In this document: positions 1 through 9,516 of the stretch, piece after piece | Position numbering within the stretch: the stretch's first letter is position 1 | How the letters are laid out: every line of letters begins with the position of its first letter | Assembly: GCF_024622195.1 (NCBI RefSeq) | Contig: NZ_JANKBI010000015.1 | Coordinates: 85,983 to 149,982, forward strand | From: Murimonas intestini | Lineage (GTDB): Bacteria > Bacillota > Clostridia > Lachnospirales > Lachnospiraceae | Direction: 5' to 3' | DNA length: 64,000 bases | Translations under genes and position numbers: made by a program | Notes under the pieces: model-generated | What the model saw: only the letters and a program-made list of their open reading frames with translations | Told to the model about the DNA's origin: nothing | Database searches by the model: none

Positions 1-3000
1 CAAAGGCGCTGAATGAGAATGCTGCCTATATGGAAGAGGCAGAGAATGCCACGGATAAATGTGCCACAAGCATAGATAAGTTTGGAAAAGCCACCCAGGA
101 AGCGACAGAAGTCTCAAGGAAATGGACAGAGGTATTAAGAGATAAAGCGATAAGCAGCGCGGCAGATATCTTAAAGGATTCATTGACAGGAGCAGTAAGC
201 TCAACATTAGAGCTTCAGGATGCATCAAACCAACTGAAAGCCAGCACGGGAGCTGGAGCAGCGGAAATGCAGAAAATGAACAGCGTCTTAAAGGATGCCT
301 ATAACAACAATTATGGGGAATCTTATGATGATGTTGCTGATGTGATGGAGCGGATCAGGCAGACACTGGGGGATATGGATGCATCCAACCTGCAGGAAAT
401 AACGGAAAGCGCGATCGCTCTGCGGGATACATTTGACATGGATTATCAGGAACAGCTGCGCGCTGTAAAATCGCTGATGCAGAATTTTGGGATAGACTCA
501 AAGCAGGCTTATAACCTGATTGTCCAGGGTGCACAGCAGGGCCTTAATAAAAATGATGACCTGTTGGACACTATAAACGAATATAGCTCCTATTACGCCG
601 GCGCCGGAAGAAGTGCAGATGATTTCTTTAACAGTCTGAAAAATGGGGCAGAAGCAGGGACATTCTCAGTAGATAAGCTGGGAGATGCCTACAAAGAGTT
701 TACGATCCGGGCAAAAGATACAGCAACTACTACAACGGAAGGCTATCAGCTCCTGGGCCTGAATGCGGACAAGATGCGTGCACAGTTTGCGGCAGGCGGG
801 GAAAGCGCAAGGCAGGCGACCGAGATCATCGTAAAGTCATTATTCAGCCTGGATGATGATGTAAAGAGAAATCAGGCAGGAGTAGATCTTTTTGGTACCA
901 TGTGGGAAGACCTGGGAGAGAAAGGGATCCGTGCGCTTACCAGTGTTGAGGGAGGGATATCCTCTTCCTACAACGCAATGGACCGCCTGAAAAGTATTAA
1001 GTATGATTCTGTAACAAACTCCCTGGAAGAACTGGGAAGGAAATTTAAGTCTGAGATATCAGAGCCGATCGTGGAGAATGTACTGCCAAAGGTAGTCGAT
1101 GGTATATCAACTGTGATTGATAATATAGACCTCCTTATACCGGCAGTGACAGGAGTAGGCACGGCTTTTGTGGCCTATAAGACCATAACGGCTACAGTGA
1201 CCGCATTCTCAGCTGCCACAGAGGGAGCAACAACAGCACAAACGATATTTAATGCCGTATTAGGGGCAAACCCTGTGATCAAGATTGTAACTGCCGTGAT
1301 AGCTGCAGGAGCGGCCATCATCACCTATGCAAATAATGCCGGGGAAGCATCGGCAGAAGTTGAAATGCTGGTGGAGGAAAATAAAAGAGTAGTAGCATCA
1401 GCAAACGAAGTCACAGAGTCTGTAGATAAGACGATCGCTTCTTACTCTGACAGTACGGCACAAATGGAAGCTCAAGGGCAGTATGCGGGTATCCTTGCTG
1501 AGAGGATATCAGGGTTAGCCGGGAAGACACAACTGAGCAGTTCAGAAATGGACGTTATGTATGGTTACATAGCCGAGCTAAACAGTATTGTGCCGGGCTT
1601 AAGCCTGGCTTATGACGAACAGGCCGGAAAGCTCAATATGACCACAGAAGAGATGTACAAGAACATCGAGGCCAGCCAGAAGCAGATTGCACAGCAGGCG
1701 GCGCAGGAATATGCCATACAGTTGATCAAGAAAAAAACAGAACTTGAAATAGAGTCGATAAAGTTACAGAACAGCGGTGCAGATATATCAGAACGTAGAA
1801 ACACTCTTTTGGAAGAAGAGAATGACCTGATGCTGAAAGATGTAACAGGTATCACGGCATTGATATCAGGGAAAAAGGATGAACGTGAGGAGTATAAGCT
1901 GCTGACAGAACAGCAAGAAGATAATACGGATGCGGTAAAAGCAAACGAGGATGCTAAAAAGGAACTGGCAGCAGAGGAAGCGGCGGTCAAGAAATATCTG
2001 GAAGAGGCAGGGGTATCTTGGGATGAAGTGACCGGACAGGTCAATGCCAATACCACGGCAACGGATGCCAATACAGAGGCACAGGGGAAGAATAATACAA
2101 CCCTCATGGAGAGTGCAAGCCAGATAGCAGAGACTTACACTTCCCTAAAGGAGAGCGTCACCGGAGCGCTGGAATCCCAGATGAACATGTTTGAGGAATT
2201 CAGCGCAGGCACTGAGATATCCACCTATGACCTCCTGCATAACATGCAGAGCCAGATCGACGGGGTAACAAACTGGGCAGATAACCTGAATGTATTATCA
2301 CAAAGAGGCATCAATGAAGGACTATTACAGCATCTGGCAGAGATGGGACCGGAAGGGGCTAATTATGTAGCGGCTTTCGCGCGCATGTCAGATGATGAGC
2401 TGCAAAAGGCATCATCCATGTGGGAGGAATCCCTGGACATCAAAGACGGTGTACAAGAAAACATCAGCGGTATGATGGACGGGGTTACAACAGCTATTTC
2501 AGGCGGTAAGGATAAAGTTAAAGCTGCAATGCAGGAGGTAGGTGTAAATACCATTGCAGGATTGACTGAGAAACTTCAGGGCGGACAGGTAGAGGTAAAA
2601 GCAGCTGGCGATGATGTAGGACAAGCAGCTGTAGATGGGGCAAAGACCGGGGCAGGAACACATTCCCCTTCATGGAAGACAGAAGAAATAGGCCGGAACA
2701 TGAATGAAGGTCTTGTGAACGGCCTTAAGCAGTCAAAAGGAAACGTATCCAATACTGTACAGCAGATCCTGAATGAGATCATAAGGAGTGCATCATCTGG
2801 ACTCAGGGCATCGAATTTTGCAAGCAGCGGACGTAATGTAACTCTGGGTATGGCACAAGGTATTAATGCCGGGAGAAGCAATGTGACATCAGCTATGCAG
2901 ATTCTGGCTACTCAGACACAGACCGCAGCAAGTACAGGTATGAATCCACTTAGGTATGCCGTATATGGTATGCAGGTACCTTCCGGCCTTGTGACAGGAA

Positions 3001-3536
3001 TGAACAGAGGAAGGACAACGGTTGCCACAGCAGCAAAGAATTTAGGAATAACTGCCTACAATAATGTCAGGGTACCGAGCTTGTATAGCGATGGCCTAAA
3101 CGTAGCGTATGGCCTTGCGAATGGTATAAGTGCAGGCAGATCTGCTGTGGTCAGTGCTGTGGCGAATATGTGTGCATCGGCAGTCAATCAGGCCAGATCG
3201 AGCCTGAAAATACATTCTCCTTCCGGGGTTTTTGCGGAAATAGGCGAGTATACTGCGGAAGGCTTTGGAGTAGGTTATGAAGATAAAATAGCAGATGTCA
3301 ACGGCATGATAAAGAAGACAATGGATTACAGCCGCCTGAAGCCAGGGACAGGATCCGGAACGGCAGCAGGTGCCTCTATGGGGGCTGAAAGGATTATCAT
3401 TGAGATGCCGATATATAACAACGGGATCTATGACAGGACTGAAATTGCAGAGATAGCAATGGAAGGACTGTCCAGAGCGCAGGGCAGGAAACTTGCCATA
3501 AAAGGAGGAATCCAAAATGTACGATATGCAGTATAA
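1..3536 (+). CDS. Phage tail tape-measure protein, 5'-truncated by the window edge
   Basis: The frame is open from base 3 (reading K-A-L-N-E-N-A-A-Y) before the first internal ATG at 30, so the true start lies left of the window. The visible part is about 1,177 residues. The N-terminal third (TGAGAAEMQ.. DAYNNNYGESYDDVADVM) resembles the TP901-type tape-measure core. A hydrophobic Ala/Val/Ile segment follows near 1141-1340. There is then a charged, probably coiled-coil stretch, and C-terminal Gly/Ser-rich repeats containing IHSPSGVF, typical of tail-length proteins. The role is to set tail length and help pass DNA through the envelope. The 3' end overlaps the next tail gene by 20 bases, as expected in a tail module. 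Family assignment is confident from length, composition and position; exact domain limits are not. Confidence 0.9.
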   Translation, partial: KALNENAAYMEEAENATDKCATSIDKFGKATQEATEVSRKWTEVLRDKAISSAADILKDSLTGAVSSTLELQDASNQLKASTGAGAAEMQKMNSVLKDAYNNNYGESYDDVADVMERIRQTLGDMDASNLQEITESAIALRDTFDMDYQEQLRAVKSLMQNFGIDSKQAYNLIVQGAQQGLNKNDDLLDTINEYSSYYAGAGRSADDFFNSLKNGAEAGTFSVDKLGDAYKEFTIRAKDTATTTTEGYQLLGLNADKMRAQFAAGGESARQATEIIVKSLFSLDDDVKRNQAGVDLFGTMWEDLGEKGIRALTSVEGGISSSYNAMDRLKSIKYDSVTNSLEELGRKFKSEISEPIVENVLPKVVDGISTVIDNIDLLIPAVTGVGTAFVAYKTITATVTAFSAATEGATTAQTIFNAVLGANPVIKIVTAVIAAGAAIITYANNAGEASAEVEMLVEENKRVVASANEVTESVDKTIASYSDSTAQMEAQGQYAGILAERISGLAGKTQLSSSEMDVMYGYIAELNSIVPGLSLAYDEQAGKLNMTTEEMYKNIEASQKQIAQQAAQEYAIQLIKKKTELEIESIKLQNSGADISERRNTLLEEENDLMLKDVTGITALISGKKDEREEYKLLTEQQEDNTDAVKANEDAKKELAAEEAAVKKYLEEAGVSWDEVTGQVNANTTATDANTEAQGKNNTTLMESASQIAETYTSLKESVTGALESQMNMFEEFSAGTEISTYDLLHNMQSQIDGVTNWADNLNVLSQRGINEGLLQHLAEMGPEGANYVAAFARMSDDELQKASSMWEESLDIKDGVQENISGMMDGVTTAISGGKDKVKAAMQEVGVNTIAGLTEKLQGGQVEVKAAGDDVGQAAVDGAKTGAGTHSPSWKTEEIGRNMNEGLVNGLKQSKGNVSNTVQQILNEIIRSASSGLRASNFASSGRNVTLGMAQGINAGRSNVTSAMQILATQTQTAASTGMNPLRYAVYGMQVPSGLVTGMNRGRTTVATAAKNLGITAYNNVRVPSLYSDGLNVAYGLANGISAGRSAVVSAVANMCASAVNQARSSLKIHSPSGVFAEIGEYTAEGFGVGYEDKIADVNGMIKKTMDYSRLKPGTGSGTAAGASMGAERIIIEMPIYNNGIYDRTEIAEIAMEGLSRAQGRKLAIKGGIQNVRYAV

Positions 3537-4212
3537 TGAGCGGACAGGCCGGAGTATGGGAGTACGGATAACACAGCGCCCGAATATTCCCATACCCGAA
3601 GAAAAAATAGAAACGTACAGCGTGGAGGGCAGGGACGGCAGTTTAACTGTGAGGACCGGTAAATACAAAGATATAGAAATAGAAATCCTGATGGGATTTT
3701 ACGAAAAAAGAAGCCTTTGGGCGGAACGCCTAAGGGAAGTAAAAAAGTGGCTGCATAGCCAGGGACAGGGCAGATTAAAGTTTGCGGATGACCCTGGCTA
3801 TTATTATAAGGTTAAATATGTAAAAGCAAAGGAATGTGAGCGGCAGCTTGGAAAGTTTGGGACTTTCGCAGCTACATTTGTATGCGAGCCATACGTGTAT
3901 CTTGATTCGGGAGACATAGATATACCAATAGGAACCTTGGTGAATGAGTATGCAGCAGCACATCCGGTCTATCATATATCTGGAGAGGGCCAATGTACGT
4001 TGACGGTCAATAAAAATACTATGGTATGCAATGTTGGTCAGATTCTGACCATTGATACTGATAGGATGGTAGCTTACCGGGAGGACGGTACCATTCATAA
4101 TGCAGACGTGACGGGAGATTATGAGGGGTTGTGGCTGATCCAGGGAGAGAATACCGTAACAGCTACCAGCGGATTTAAAGTAACGGTACAGCCGATGTGG
4201 AGGCGCTTATGA
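3517..4212 (+). CDS. Distal tail protein (Dit / Sipho_tail family)
   Basis: This 231-residue protein is encoded directly after the tape measure, the canonical position of Dit, which forms the hub joining tail tube and baseplate. The N-terminal half (RITQRPNIPIPEEKIE..GRDGSLTVRTG..EIEILMGF) resembles the N-terminal domain of the Sipho_tail family. The C-terminal half is a beta-rich extension. The start ATG has a GGAGG ribosome-binding site about 8 bases upstream, lying inside the tape-measure gene. Its stop overlaps the next start as ATGA. The order tape measure, Dit, endopeptidase-like and BppU supports the call independently of sequence similarity. Confidence 0.85.
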   Translation: MYDMQYNERTGRSMGVRITQRPNIPIPEEKIETYSVEGRDGSLTVRTGKYKDIEIEILMGFYEKRSLWAERLREVKKWLHSQGQGRLKFADDPGYYYKVKYVKAKECERQLGKFGTFAATFVCEPYVYLDSGDIDIPIGTLVNEYAAAHPVYHISGEGQCTLTVNKNTMVCNVGQILTIDTDRMVAYREDGTIHNADVTGDYEGLWLIQGENTVTATSGFKVTVQPMWRRL

Positions 4213-6956
4213 TACAGATATATAAAGCGGGTAATACAGATTACAGCCGGAACGGAGATTATGTCCTTCAGCCAATATTATGTGAGTTTACATGCAAAAT
4301 CAATGCAGAGTGGGAGCTAGAGCTAGAGCATGTGATAACTGAGGATGTCATAAGGCTGCTAATGATAGATTCGGTAATCAAGGCACCGGCCGGGATAAGA
4401 GGGATTGAGCAGGAGCAGCTCTTCAGGGTTTACAACACCGCAAAAGATTTCTACACCATCCACGCTTATGCAAGACCGGTATTCCTGGATGCGGCACAGG
4501 ATTGTTTTATACCTGATTCCAGGCCAACAGATAAAAATGGGCAGCAGGCACTGGATATCATGTGCAGCGGCAGCAGGTATAGTGGAAAGACAGATATAGG
4601 TACCGTAAGTACTGCTTACTACATCAACAAAAACCTGATAGAGGCTATAAGCGGTGATGATGACAACGCATTCCTGAAACGCTGGGGCGGTGAGATTTTA
4701 TACAATAATTATCAGATCATAATTAACAACCACATTGGAGGGGATTATGGAGCCAGGGCAGCATTTGGCTATAATTTGACCGGAGTGGAAGAAAGGGCAG
4801 ATAAAGAGGACGTCATAACAAGGATCGTGCCTGTTGCCTACAACGGGAGGATGTGCAGTAATCCTTATTATGTGGACTCGCCTAAAATTCACAATTATCC
4901 TTATATCCATCACCGTATTGTAAAATATGAACACATCAAGCTCAAAGAAGATATGCAGGGTGAACCTGATGAGGATGATCTTGTATTTAATACTTTGCCA
5001 GAGCTTCAGGCAAAACTGAGGGAATTGGCGGCAGAAGAGTTTAAAAAAGGGATAGACGTGCCGCAGGTAGCCTATAAGGTCACAATTGCGGATATAGCCC
5101 AGACAGAAGAGTATAAGGACATCAAAGACCTGGTGGAGATATCCCTGGGTGATACAGTGGCCTGCACCAATAAGAGACTGGGTATCACTACACAGACCAG
5201 GTGTGTAGGAATTAGATATGATTGCGTCTCAGAGAGGATTCTGGAATTGAAACTGGGTGATGCTGTATGGGATGTTTCTGACAGCCTGACAGAGATTTAT
5301 AAGGCTGTCACCGGAACCATAGATACTGGGAACGGTACACTTATGGCGGACAAGGTTAAAGGAGTACTTAATCTCTTCAACGCACAATTAAAGTACCAAA
5401 AAAACGTGGCTCAGAAGCAGGATGTAAGAGCCATCTTATTTGAGGATACAGACACAGAAAGTGACAATTATGGTGCTTTGTGTATAGGGAGCCTGGGGCT
5501 GCAGATTGCGGACAAGAGGACGACAGACGGCCGAGAATGGGACTGGACAACAGCAATCACTGCAAAGGGGGCAGTAGCAGACATCATAGCCACGGGCTAT
5601 ATGCTGGCAGACCGGATCAGAGGCGGAACACTGACATTAGGAGGCGCCAATAATGTAAATGGCGTATTCAAGGTCCTTGATAAAAAAGGGAATATTGTCA
5701 TGTCAGCAGATACAAACGGAGTGAATATTAAAATAGGATCCGTGGAAGAGGATGCAATCAGTGAAGCATATAAAGGCAAGCTGCAGTCTCAGTTTAAAGT
5801 TAATACTGATGCGATCAGCGCGGAGGTCACCAGGGCGAAAGGAAGTGAAGAAACTTTAAGGTCGTCACTTAAAGTAACTTCAGATGCAGTCACGGCAGAA
5901 GTCAGTAGAGCAAAAGGAGCCGAGGAAACTTTAAAATCCTCTATAAAAGTAACTTCGGATGCTGTAACTACTGAAGTTAATAGGGCGAAGGGCGCTGAAG
6001 AATCCCTAAAGTCTTCCATCAAAGTTACCGCAGATAATATAAATTCAGAAGTGGCAAAAAAAGTAAATGGTACGCAGATAATCTCGACCATTAACCAGTC
6101 TGCTGAAGCTGTATCCATAAAAGCAGATAAGATTAACCTCAACGGGGCGGTTACCGCCAACCAAAATTTTAAAATTTTGGAAGACGGCAGCATGGAAACA
6201 AAATACGCTAATATAAAAGGCGGTGAAATGAGTGTAGGAAGCAATTTTAAAGTTACAAATGGTGGGATAGTTTATGCGTTTGCACCTAAATTTGTTCTTG
6301 GAATGCAACTTGCAAAGAATATGTTTTCGTCAATTGAGGATGCAGATTATAAATACTATGCATGGTACTTAGGCGACAATTTATGGTTAGGCTCTCAAGA
6401 TGGTGAAGATGTATGGATGCCCTCAATAAGGCCTCTTAAGATATCAGCGGCAGGTGATATATATTCATTTGGAAATATATCTTGTTTTGGTACAAAATCC
6501 AGGATTGCAGATACAAAAAATTTCAGTCAAAAGAAATTATATTGCTATGAGATGGCAAGCCCTATGTTTGGGGATTGCGGGACTGGATGTACAGATGAAA
6601 ATGGAGATTGCTATATAAGTATAGACCCTGTTTTTGAGGAGACGATTGAGCAAGAGCCTATTGTGAAACTTACAAAATACGGGAAAGGAGAATTGTATGT
6701 TTCAGAAATTAACTCAGGTTATTTTGTTGTGAAAGGAGAACGTAATCTCAAGTTCGCCTGGGAGATTTTAGGAAAACAGAAAGGATTTGGTGGCCTTAGG
6801 TTAGAAAGCGATGTACCGGAAAAAGAAAGTATAGACAGGATAGAAAGCCTGTACGCAGGTGACAGGGAAAAAGAAATAGAGCCAATTTTGTGCTATAAGG
6901 AGGAATTAGAATATGATAAAGAGAGTGACGAGTTTTATGCATCATACTACAGGTGA
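4209..6956 (+). CDS. Tail-associated endopeptidase-like / tail fibre protein
   Basis: This protein of about 915 residues follows Dit and fits the prophage tail-endopeptidase (Tal-like) position. I start it at the ATGA overlap (4209), where GGAGG at 4200-4204 is well spaced, rather than at the in-frame ATG at 4197. The N-terminal 370 residues (IYKAGNTDYSRNGDYVLQP..) resemble the family's baseplate hub domain. Residues about 530-620 contain three to four copies of a 24-residue repeat (core VTSDAVTAEVSRAKGAEETL), probably a trimeric coiled-coil stalk. The C-terminal 230 residues (SRIADTKNFSQKKLYCYEM..) form a separate domain, possibly a chaperone-like or host-contact end. Cleavage activity is not provable from the sequence. 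Confidence 0.75.
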   Translation: MIQIYKAGNTDYSRNGDYVLQPILCEFTCKINAEWELELEHVITEDVIRLLMIDSVIKAPAGIRGIEQEQLFRVYNTAKDFYTIHAYARPVFLDAAQDCFIPDSRPTDKNGQQALDIMCSGSRYSGKTDIGTVSTAYYINKNLIEAISGDDDNAFLKRWGGEILYNNYQIIINNHIGGDYGARAAFGYNLTGVEERADKEDVITRIVPVAYNGRMCSNPYYVDSPKIHNYPYIHHRIVKYEHIKLKEDMQGEPDEDDLVFNTLPELQAKLRELAAEEFKKGIDVPQVAYKVTIADIAQTEEYKDIKDLVEISLGDTVACTNKRLGITTQTRCVGIRYDCVSERILELKLGDAVWDVSDSLTEIYKAVTGTIDTGNGTLMADKVKGVLNLFNAQLKYQKNVAQKQDVRAILFEDTDTESDNYGALCIGSLGLQIADKRTTDGREWDWTTAITAKGAVADIIATGYMLADRIRGGTLTLGGANNVNGVFKVLDKKGNIVMSADTNGVNIKIGSVEEDAISEAYKGKLQSQFKVNTDAISAEVTRAKGSEETLRSSLKVTSDAVTAEVSRAKGAEETLKSSIKVTSDAVTTEVNRAKGAEESLKSSIKVTADNINSEVAKKVNGTQIISTINQSAEAVSIKADKINLNGAVTANQNFKILEDGSMETKYANIKGGEMSVGSNFKVTNGGIVYAFAPKFVLGMQLAKNMFSSIEDADYKYYAWYLGDNLWLGSQDGEDVWMPSIRPLKISAAGDIYSFGNISCFGTKSRIADTKNFSQKKLYCYEMASPMFGDCGTGCTDENGDCYISIDPVFEETIEQEPIVKLTKYGKGELYVSEINSGYFVVKGERNLKFAWEILGKQKGFGGLRLESDVPEKESIDRIESLYAGDREKEIEPILCYKEELEYDKESDEFYASYYR

Positions 6957-7110
6957 GGGTGAGAGATTGACCTTTACATATTCAGAAATCAATGATGATG
7001 GGACATCGTCTAAAGACAATATAAAAGGATCTATCATTGTCTTAGATAAAACGATAAGTCAGAAGCTTGCAGATATAACAGATTTTATCAATGGTAAACT
7101 TCCAGAATAG
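6913..7110 (+). CDS. Small phage tail-module protein of unknown function
   Basis: A 65-residue ORF whose first 44 bases overlap the end of the preceding tail gene in another frame. A GGAGG at 6899-6903 is ideally placed for the ATG at 6913, and the next gene starts only 8 bases after its stop, so translational coupling makes it credible. The sequence (TYSEINDDGTSSKDNIKGSIIVLDKTISQKLADITDFINGKL) has no signal peptide or membrane segment. I do not recognise a family. Its position between the tail fibre and the baseplate receptor-binding protein suggests a structural or assembly accessory. Confidence 0.65.
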   Translation: MIKRVTSFMHHTTGEGERLTFTYSEINDDGTSSKDNIKGSIIVLDKTISQKLADITDFINGKLPE

Positions 7111-7117
7111 GAGGCAA

Positions 7118-8464
7118 ATGATGCAGATTATAAAAGATATCTATCTGGATTTTTATGATAATCATTTTGTAACCGTTAATGCAAAACAGAATGACACAGG
7201 GAGATACATAAGGGCTGAAATTATAAAAGATGGGACAGGATTCGAAATACCATCCGGTGCAGTGGTATCGATAGCAAGTGAAACTATCTGGAATAATTGT
7301 GAGGTTGAGGGAAATAAGATTCTGGCACCATTGTCAAAAGTGATGCTGGATACCGCAGGGGAGCGTATCTGTCAGCTTGAAATTGTAAAAGGTGAAGAAA
7401 AGCTGACAACAGTATCATTTCAACTAAAAATAGAAAAGTCAGTGAGAAATGACGGAGCAATAGAAGGGAATATGGAGTTAGGCGTTTTGGATCAGGCAAT
7501 ATCGGATGCAAAGCGGATCACGCAGGAAGCCGAAACAACGGAAGCAGCCAGAAAGACTGCGGAAAATGCCAGAATATCTGCAGAGAATACCAGAAAGAAT
7601 CAGGAGACAGCCAGGGTCAATGCAGAGACATCCCGTGTATCTGCTGAAAATACACGCAAAAGCCAGGAGACAGCAAGAGGTACCGCAGAGTCAGCCAGAG
7701 TGAACGCGGAAAACACCAGAAAGAGTCAGGAAACAGGGAGGGTGAATGCGGAGACAGCCAGGGTCACAGAGTTTGCAACTCTAAAAGCAGACGCGCAGGA
7801 AGCTACAGCAAGGGCAGAAGCAGCAGCGGCAGGTGATATTTCGGGCAAGACGGTGACTTATACCGAAAGTACGGCGGCGACAGCTCCTGCATCCGGTAGT
7901 AAGCTGTCTTTGATATCCGGCTGGCTTGTCGGAAAAGTGAAAAATTTAGTAACCAGAATGGGCACAGCTGAGACATCCATTACTGCACTAAACAGCAATT
8001 TTGTTGGCTGTACATTTTACCCAAATCTATTTAAAAATTATACTACACTACCTGTTGAGCATACCGCTGTGGTTTGTCCCTGCACGGCATATGCTGTCCG
8101 GACGGGAAAATATCTGCATATCAATTATATGCTAACGGTGGAAGCAAATACAGCCGCGGGGAATGACGCAGCAAATACATATTTCGATTTTGGAATGAAT
8201 TTAAATCCAATGAAGACATCTTTTTTCCCAAATGATGTGATTAAATCCTGTTCTAGAAATGAATGCATCTACTATAAAAAATCTACAGGTATCATAGACA
8301 TCGAAAAGACATCATATGGAGCATATGCTGTATACAATAGTACTTATAATGTAATGAACTTTGGTAGATTTTATACCAATGATGGCAAAATGGGTGCATG
8401 GCCACTAAAGTCTTTTTATGTCGGGTTAATCATTAAAGGTACCATAGATATAATTTTGCAATAA
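7118..8464 (+). CDS. BppU-type baseplate / receptor-binding protein with switchable C-terminus
   Basis: The start is ATG 7118 (or 7121) behind TAGGAGG, not the upstream ATG at 7091. About 448 residues. Residues 1-110 (IIKDIYLDFYDNHFVTVNAKQNDTGRYIRAEI..) resemble the BppU N-terminal domain that docks on the baseplate. Residues about 130-225 are a repetitive coiled-coil rod (units such as SAENTRKSQETARVNAETAR), followed by a short linker. The final 160 residues after TALNSN form the variable head, presumably contacting the host surface. The junction is a 17-bp sequence found inverted at 9073-9089 next to an alternative head on the other strand, so the present C-terminus may be one of two states. 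Confidence 0.85.
   Translation: MMQIIKDIYLDFYDNHFVTVNAKQNDTGRYIRAEIIKDGTGFEIPSGAVVSIASETIWNNCEVEGNKILAPLSKVMLDTAGERICQLEIVKGEEKLTTVSFQLKIEKSVRNDGAIEGNMELGVLDQAISDAKRITQEAETTEAARKTAENARISAENTRKNQETARVNAETSRVSAENTRKSQETARGTAESARVNAENTRKSQETGRVNAETARVTEFATLKADAQEATARAEAAAAGDISGKTVTYTESTAATAPASGSKLSLISGWLVGKVKNLVTRMGTAETSITALNSNFVGCTFYPNLFKNYTTLPVEHTAVVCPCTAYAVRTGKYLHINYMLTVEANTAAGNDAANTYFDFGMNLNPMKTSFFPNDVIKSCSRNECIYYKKSTGIIDIEKTSYGAYAVYNSTYNVMNFGRFYTNDGKMGAWPLKSFYVGLIIKGTIDIILQ
7983..7999 (+). repeat. Left inverted repeat of invertible segment
   Basis: CTGCACTAAACAGCAAT, read here on the plus strand. It encodes A-L-N-S-N in the BppU frame and matches 9073-9089 on the minus strand over all 17 bases. 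Probable recombination crossover site. Confidence 0.85.
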
Positions 8465-8475
8465 ACTATAGTTTC

Positions 8476-9089
8476 TTAGCCCCCTAATCGCTCTATCGAA
8501 GTAGCTACAACATATTTTTGTGTGATATTAGGCAAATACAGTTTAAGATTTCCATAGCTATCAATACGTAAAGACGGAAATGTAGGCAAAGTATTTCCAA
8601 TCGAAAAGATAGTTGCAATTTTACTGTCGTACACACTGTATTCGGAGTAGGCATTTCCGCTTGTTCCCACTGTGCGGCAGCAAATTTTGTAGCTAAAAGA
8701 TTGATTATTGACTTTTAGCTGTGTCCCCAGGTATTCGATTGGCACTTCGGTAACTGTTGGCGTACCATTATTAGCTAAAATCGTATAGCTTTTATATTCA
8801 ATTCGTAAATTGCTGTCATTCCATCCTGAAAAGACTCCATTTATCTGAGAAATTGTTTTAATCGCCGTGCTACGAAAATCGCGTACAATGACCCGGCAGG
8901 AAGCGTACTCTGTGACTGGATATCTATATATCTCGATAATTACGTCATTATCATTGGGTACAATACCATCTATACCACTTATATTTTGTCCCCAAAATAC
9001 AGTCAGCCCATCAGTCCGTGCTTGTGCTATAAGAGCCTCAACGCTTGTATTTGTTACGTGGTGGTATGTTATATTGCTGTTTAGTGCAG
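8476..9089 (-). CDS. Headless alternative C-terminal cassette of the BppU-type protein (silent)
   Basis: On the minus strand a frame without stops runs from the right inverted repeat (9089) to the stop at 8476, about 203 residues. It begins mid-protein with A-A-L-N-S-N-I and continues ..TYHHVTNTSVEALIAQARTDGL.. to ..VVATSIERLGG. There is no start codon or ribosome-binding site near its 5' end. A GTG at 8745 gives only the last 89 residues. The frame is in fact open back to 9156, beyond the repeat. Fused to the BppU rod by inversion it would give a longer, unrelated head domain. It is most likely a stored alternative receptor-binding domain rather than an independent gene. Confidence 0.8.
9073..9089 (-). 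repeat. Right inverted repeat of invertible segment
   Basis: The minus-strand reading is CTGCACTAAACAGCAAT, identical to 7983-7999. It precedes the silent cassette in the same reading phase as in the expressed BppU gene. Confidence 0.85.
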
Positions 9090-9137
9090 CAGTGAAAATA
9101 CGGAAGAAAGGAAAAAGAATATGATGATAAGAGCACC

Positions 9138-9158
9138 GGACCCTCAGGGTCCTTTTTT
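9138..9158 (+). terminator. Rho-independent terminator after the tail module
   Basis: A 6-bp stem GGACCC/GGGTCC with a 3-base TCA loop is followed by six T. It lies just right of the invertible segment and before the XhlA-like gene, so it could limit read-through from tail to lysis genes. Confidence 0.75.
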
Positions 9159-9183
9159 AATACCCGAAGGAAGGAGACTTAAA

Positions 9184-9498
9184 ATGAATGATGAAGAAAT
9201 TGCTGTAAAGCTTGAGGGACACGAACATGAAATAGGGTCTCTCAAGCATCGGATGAGAGCACAGGAAGATCAGGCTAAAGCCATACAGTCCCTGGTTGTG
9301 TCAGTTGAAAAGCTGGCACTAAACATGGAAAACATGCTGGAAGAGCAACGGCAGCAAGGGGAACGGCTGAAGGTTTTAGAAGAGGAGCCTAAAAAACAGT
9401 GGAGTAGCATCAAAAAGACTATATTCACATCCATAATCTCCACTGTAGCAGGGGCATTGGCAGCAGCATTAATAATGGCCGTTGGGCCGTTTTTATAA
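9184..9498 (+). CDS. XhlA-like lysis accessory protein
   Basis: About 104 residues, starting at ATG 9184 behind AAGGAG (9172-9176). An upstream in-frame ATG at 9121 would run through the terminator and is rejected. The N-terminal 75 residues are charged and predicted coiled coil (HEHEIGSLKHRMRAQEDQ..VEKLALNMENMLEEQ). The C-terminal 25 residues form one membrane segment (IFTSIISTVAGALAAALIMAV). This layout, placed directly before the holin and endolysin, is that of XhlA/haemolysin-like phage proteins, which help the holin permeabilise the membrane. Confidence 0.8.
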   Translation: MNDEEIAVKLEGHEHEIGSLKHRMRAQEDQAKAIQSLVVSVEKLALNMENMLEEQRQQGERLKVLEEEPKKQWSSIKKTIFTSIISTVAGALAAALIMAVGPFL

Positions 9499-9516
9499 GA
9501 AAGAGAGGAATCCTTT

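Larger units (their letters stand above)
7983..9089. other. Predicted invertible DNA segment (tail receptor-binding head switch)
   Basis: Both ends carry CTGCACTAAACAGCAAT in inverted orientation. Inside are two C-terminal coding cassettes pointing at each other, on the plus strand (to stop 8464) and the minus strand (to stop 8476), with only 11 bases between their stops. Inverting the segment would join the same BppU N-terminus in frame (A-L-N-S-N in both) to the other cassette. This matches the logic of known phage tail-fibre inversion systems. No recombinase is visible in the window, so it would act from elsewhere. Inversion itself is inference. Confidence 0.8.

Noticed and set aside
8867..9124. 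Plus-strand ORF in the invertible segment
   Set aside because: It is the antisense shadow of the silent BppU cassette, which has better protein-like composition and the matching repeat.
8465..9183. Diversity-generating retroelement or second receptor gene
   Set aside because: No reverse transcriptase and no template/variable repeat pair; the minus-strand frame has no start and fits an inversion cassette.
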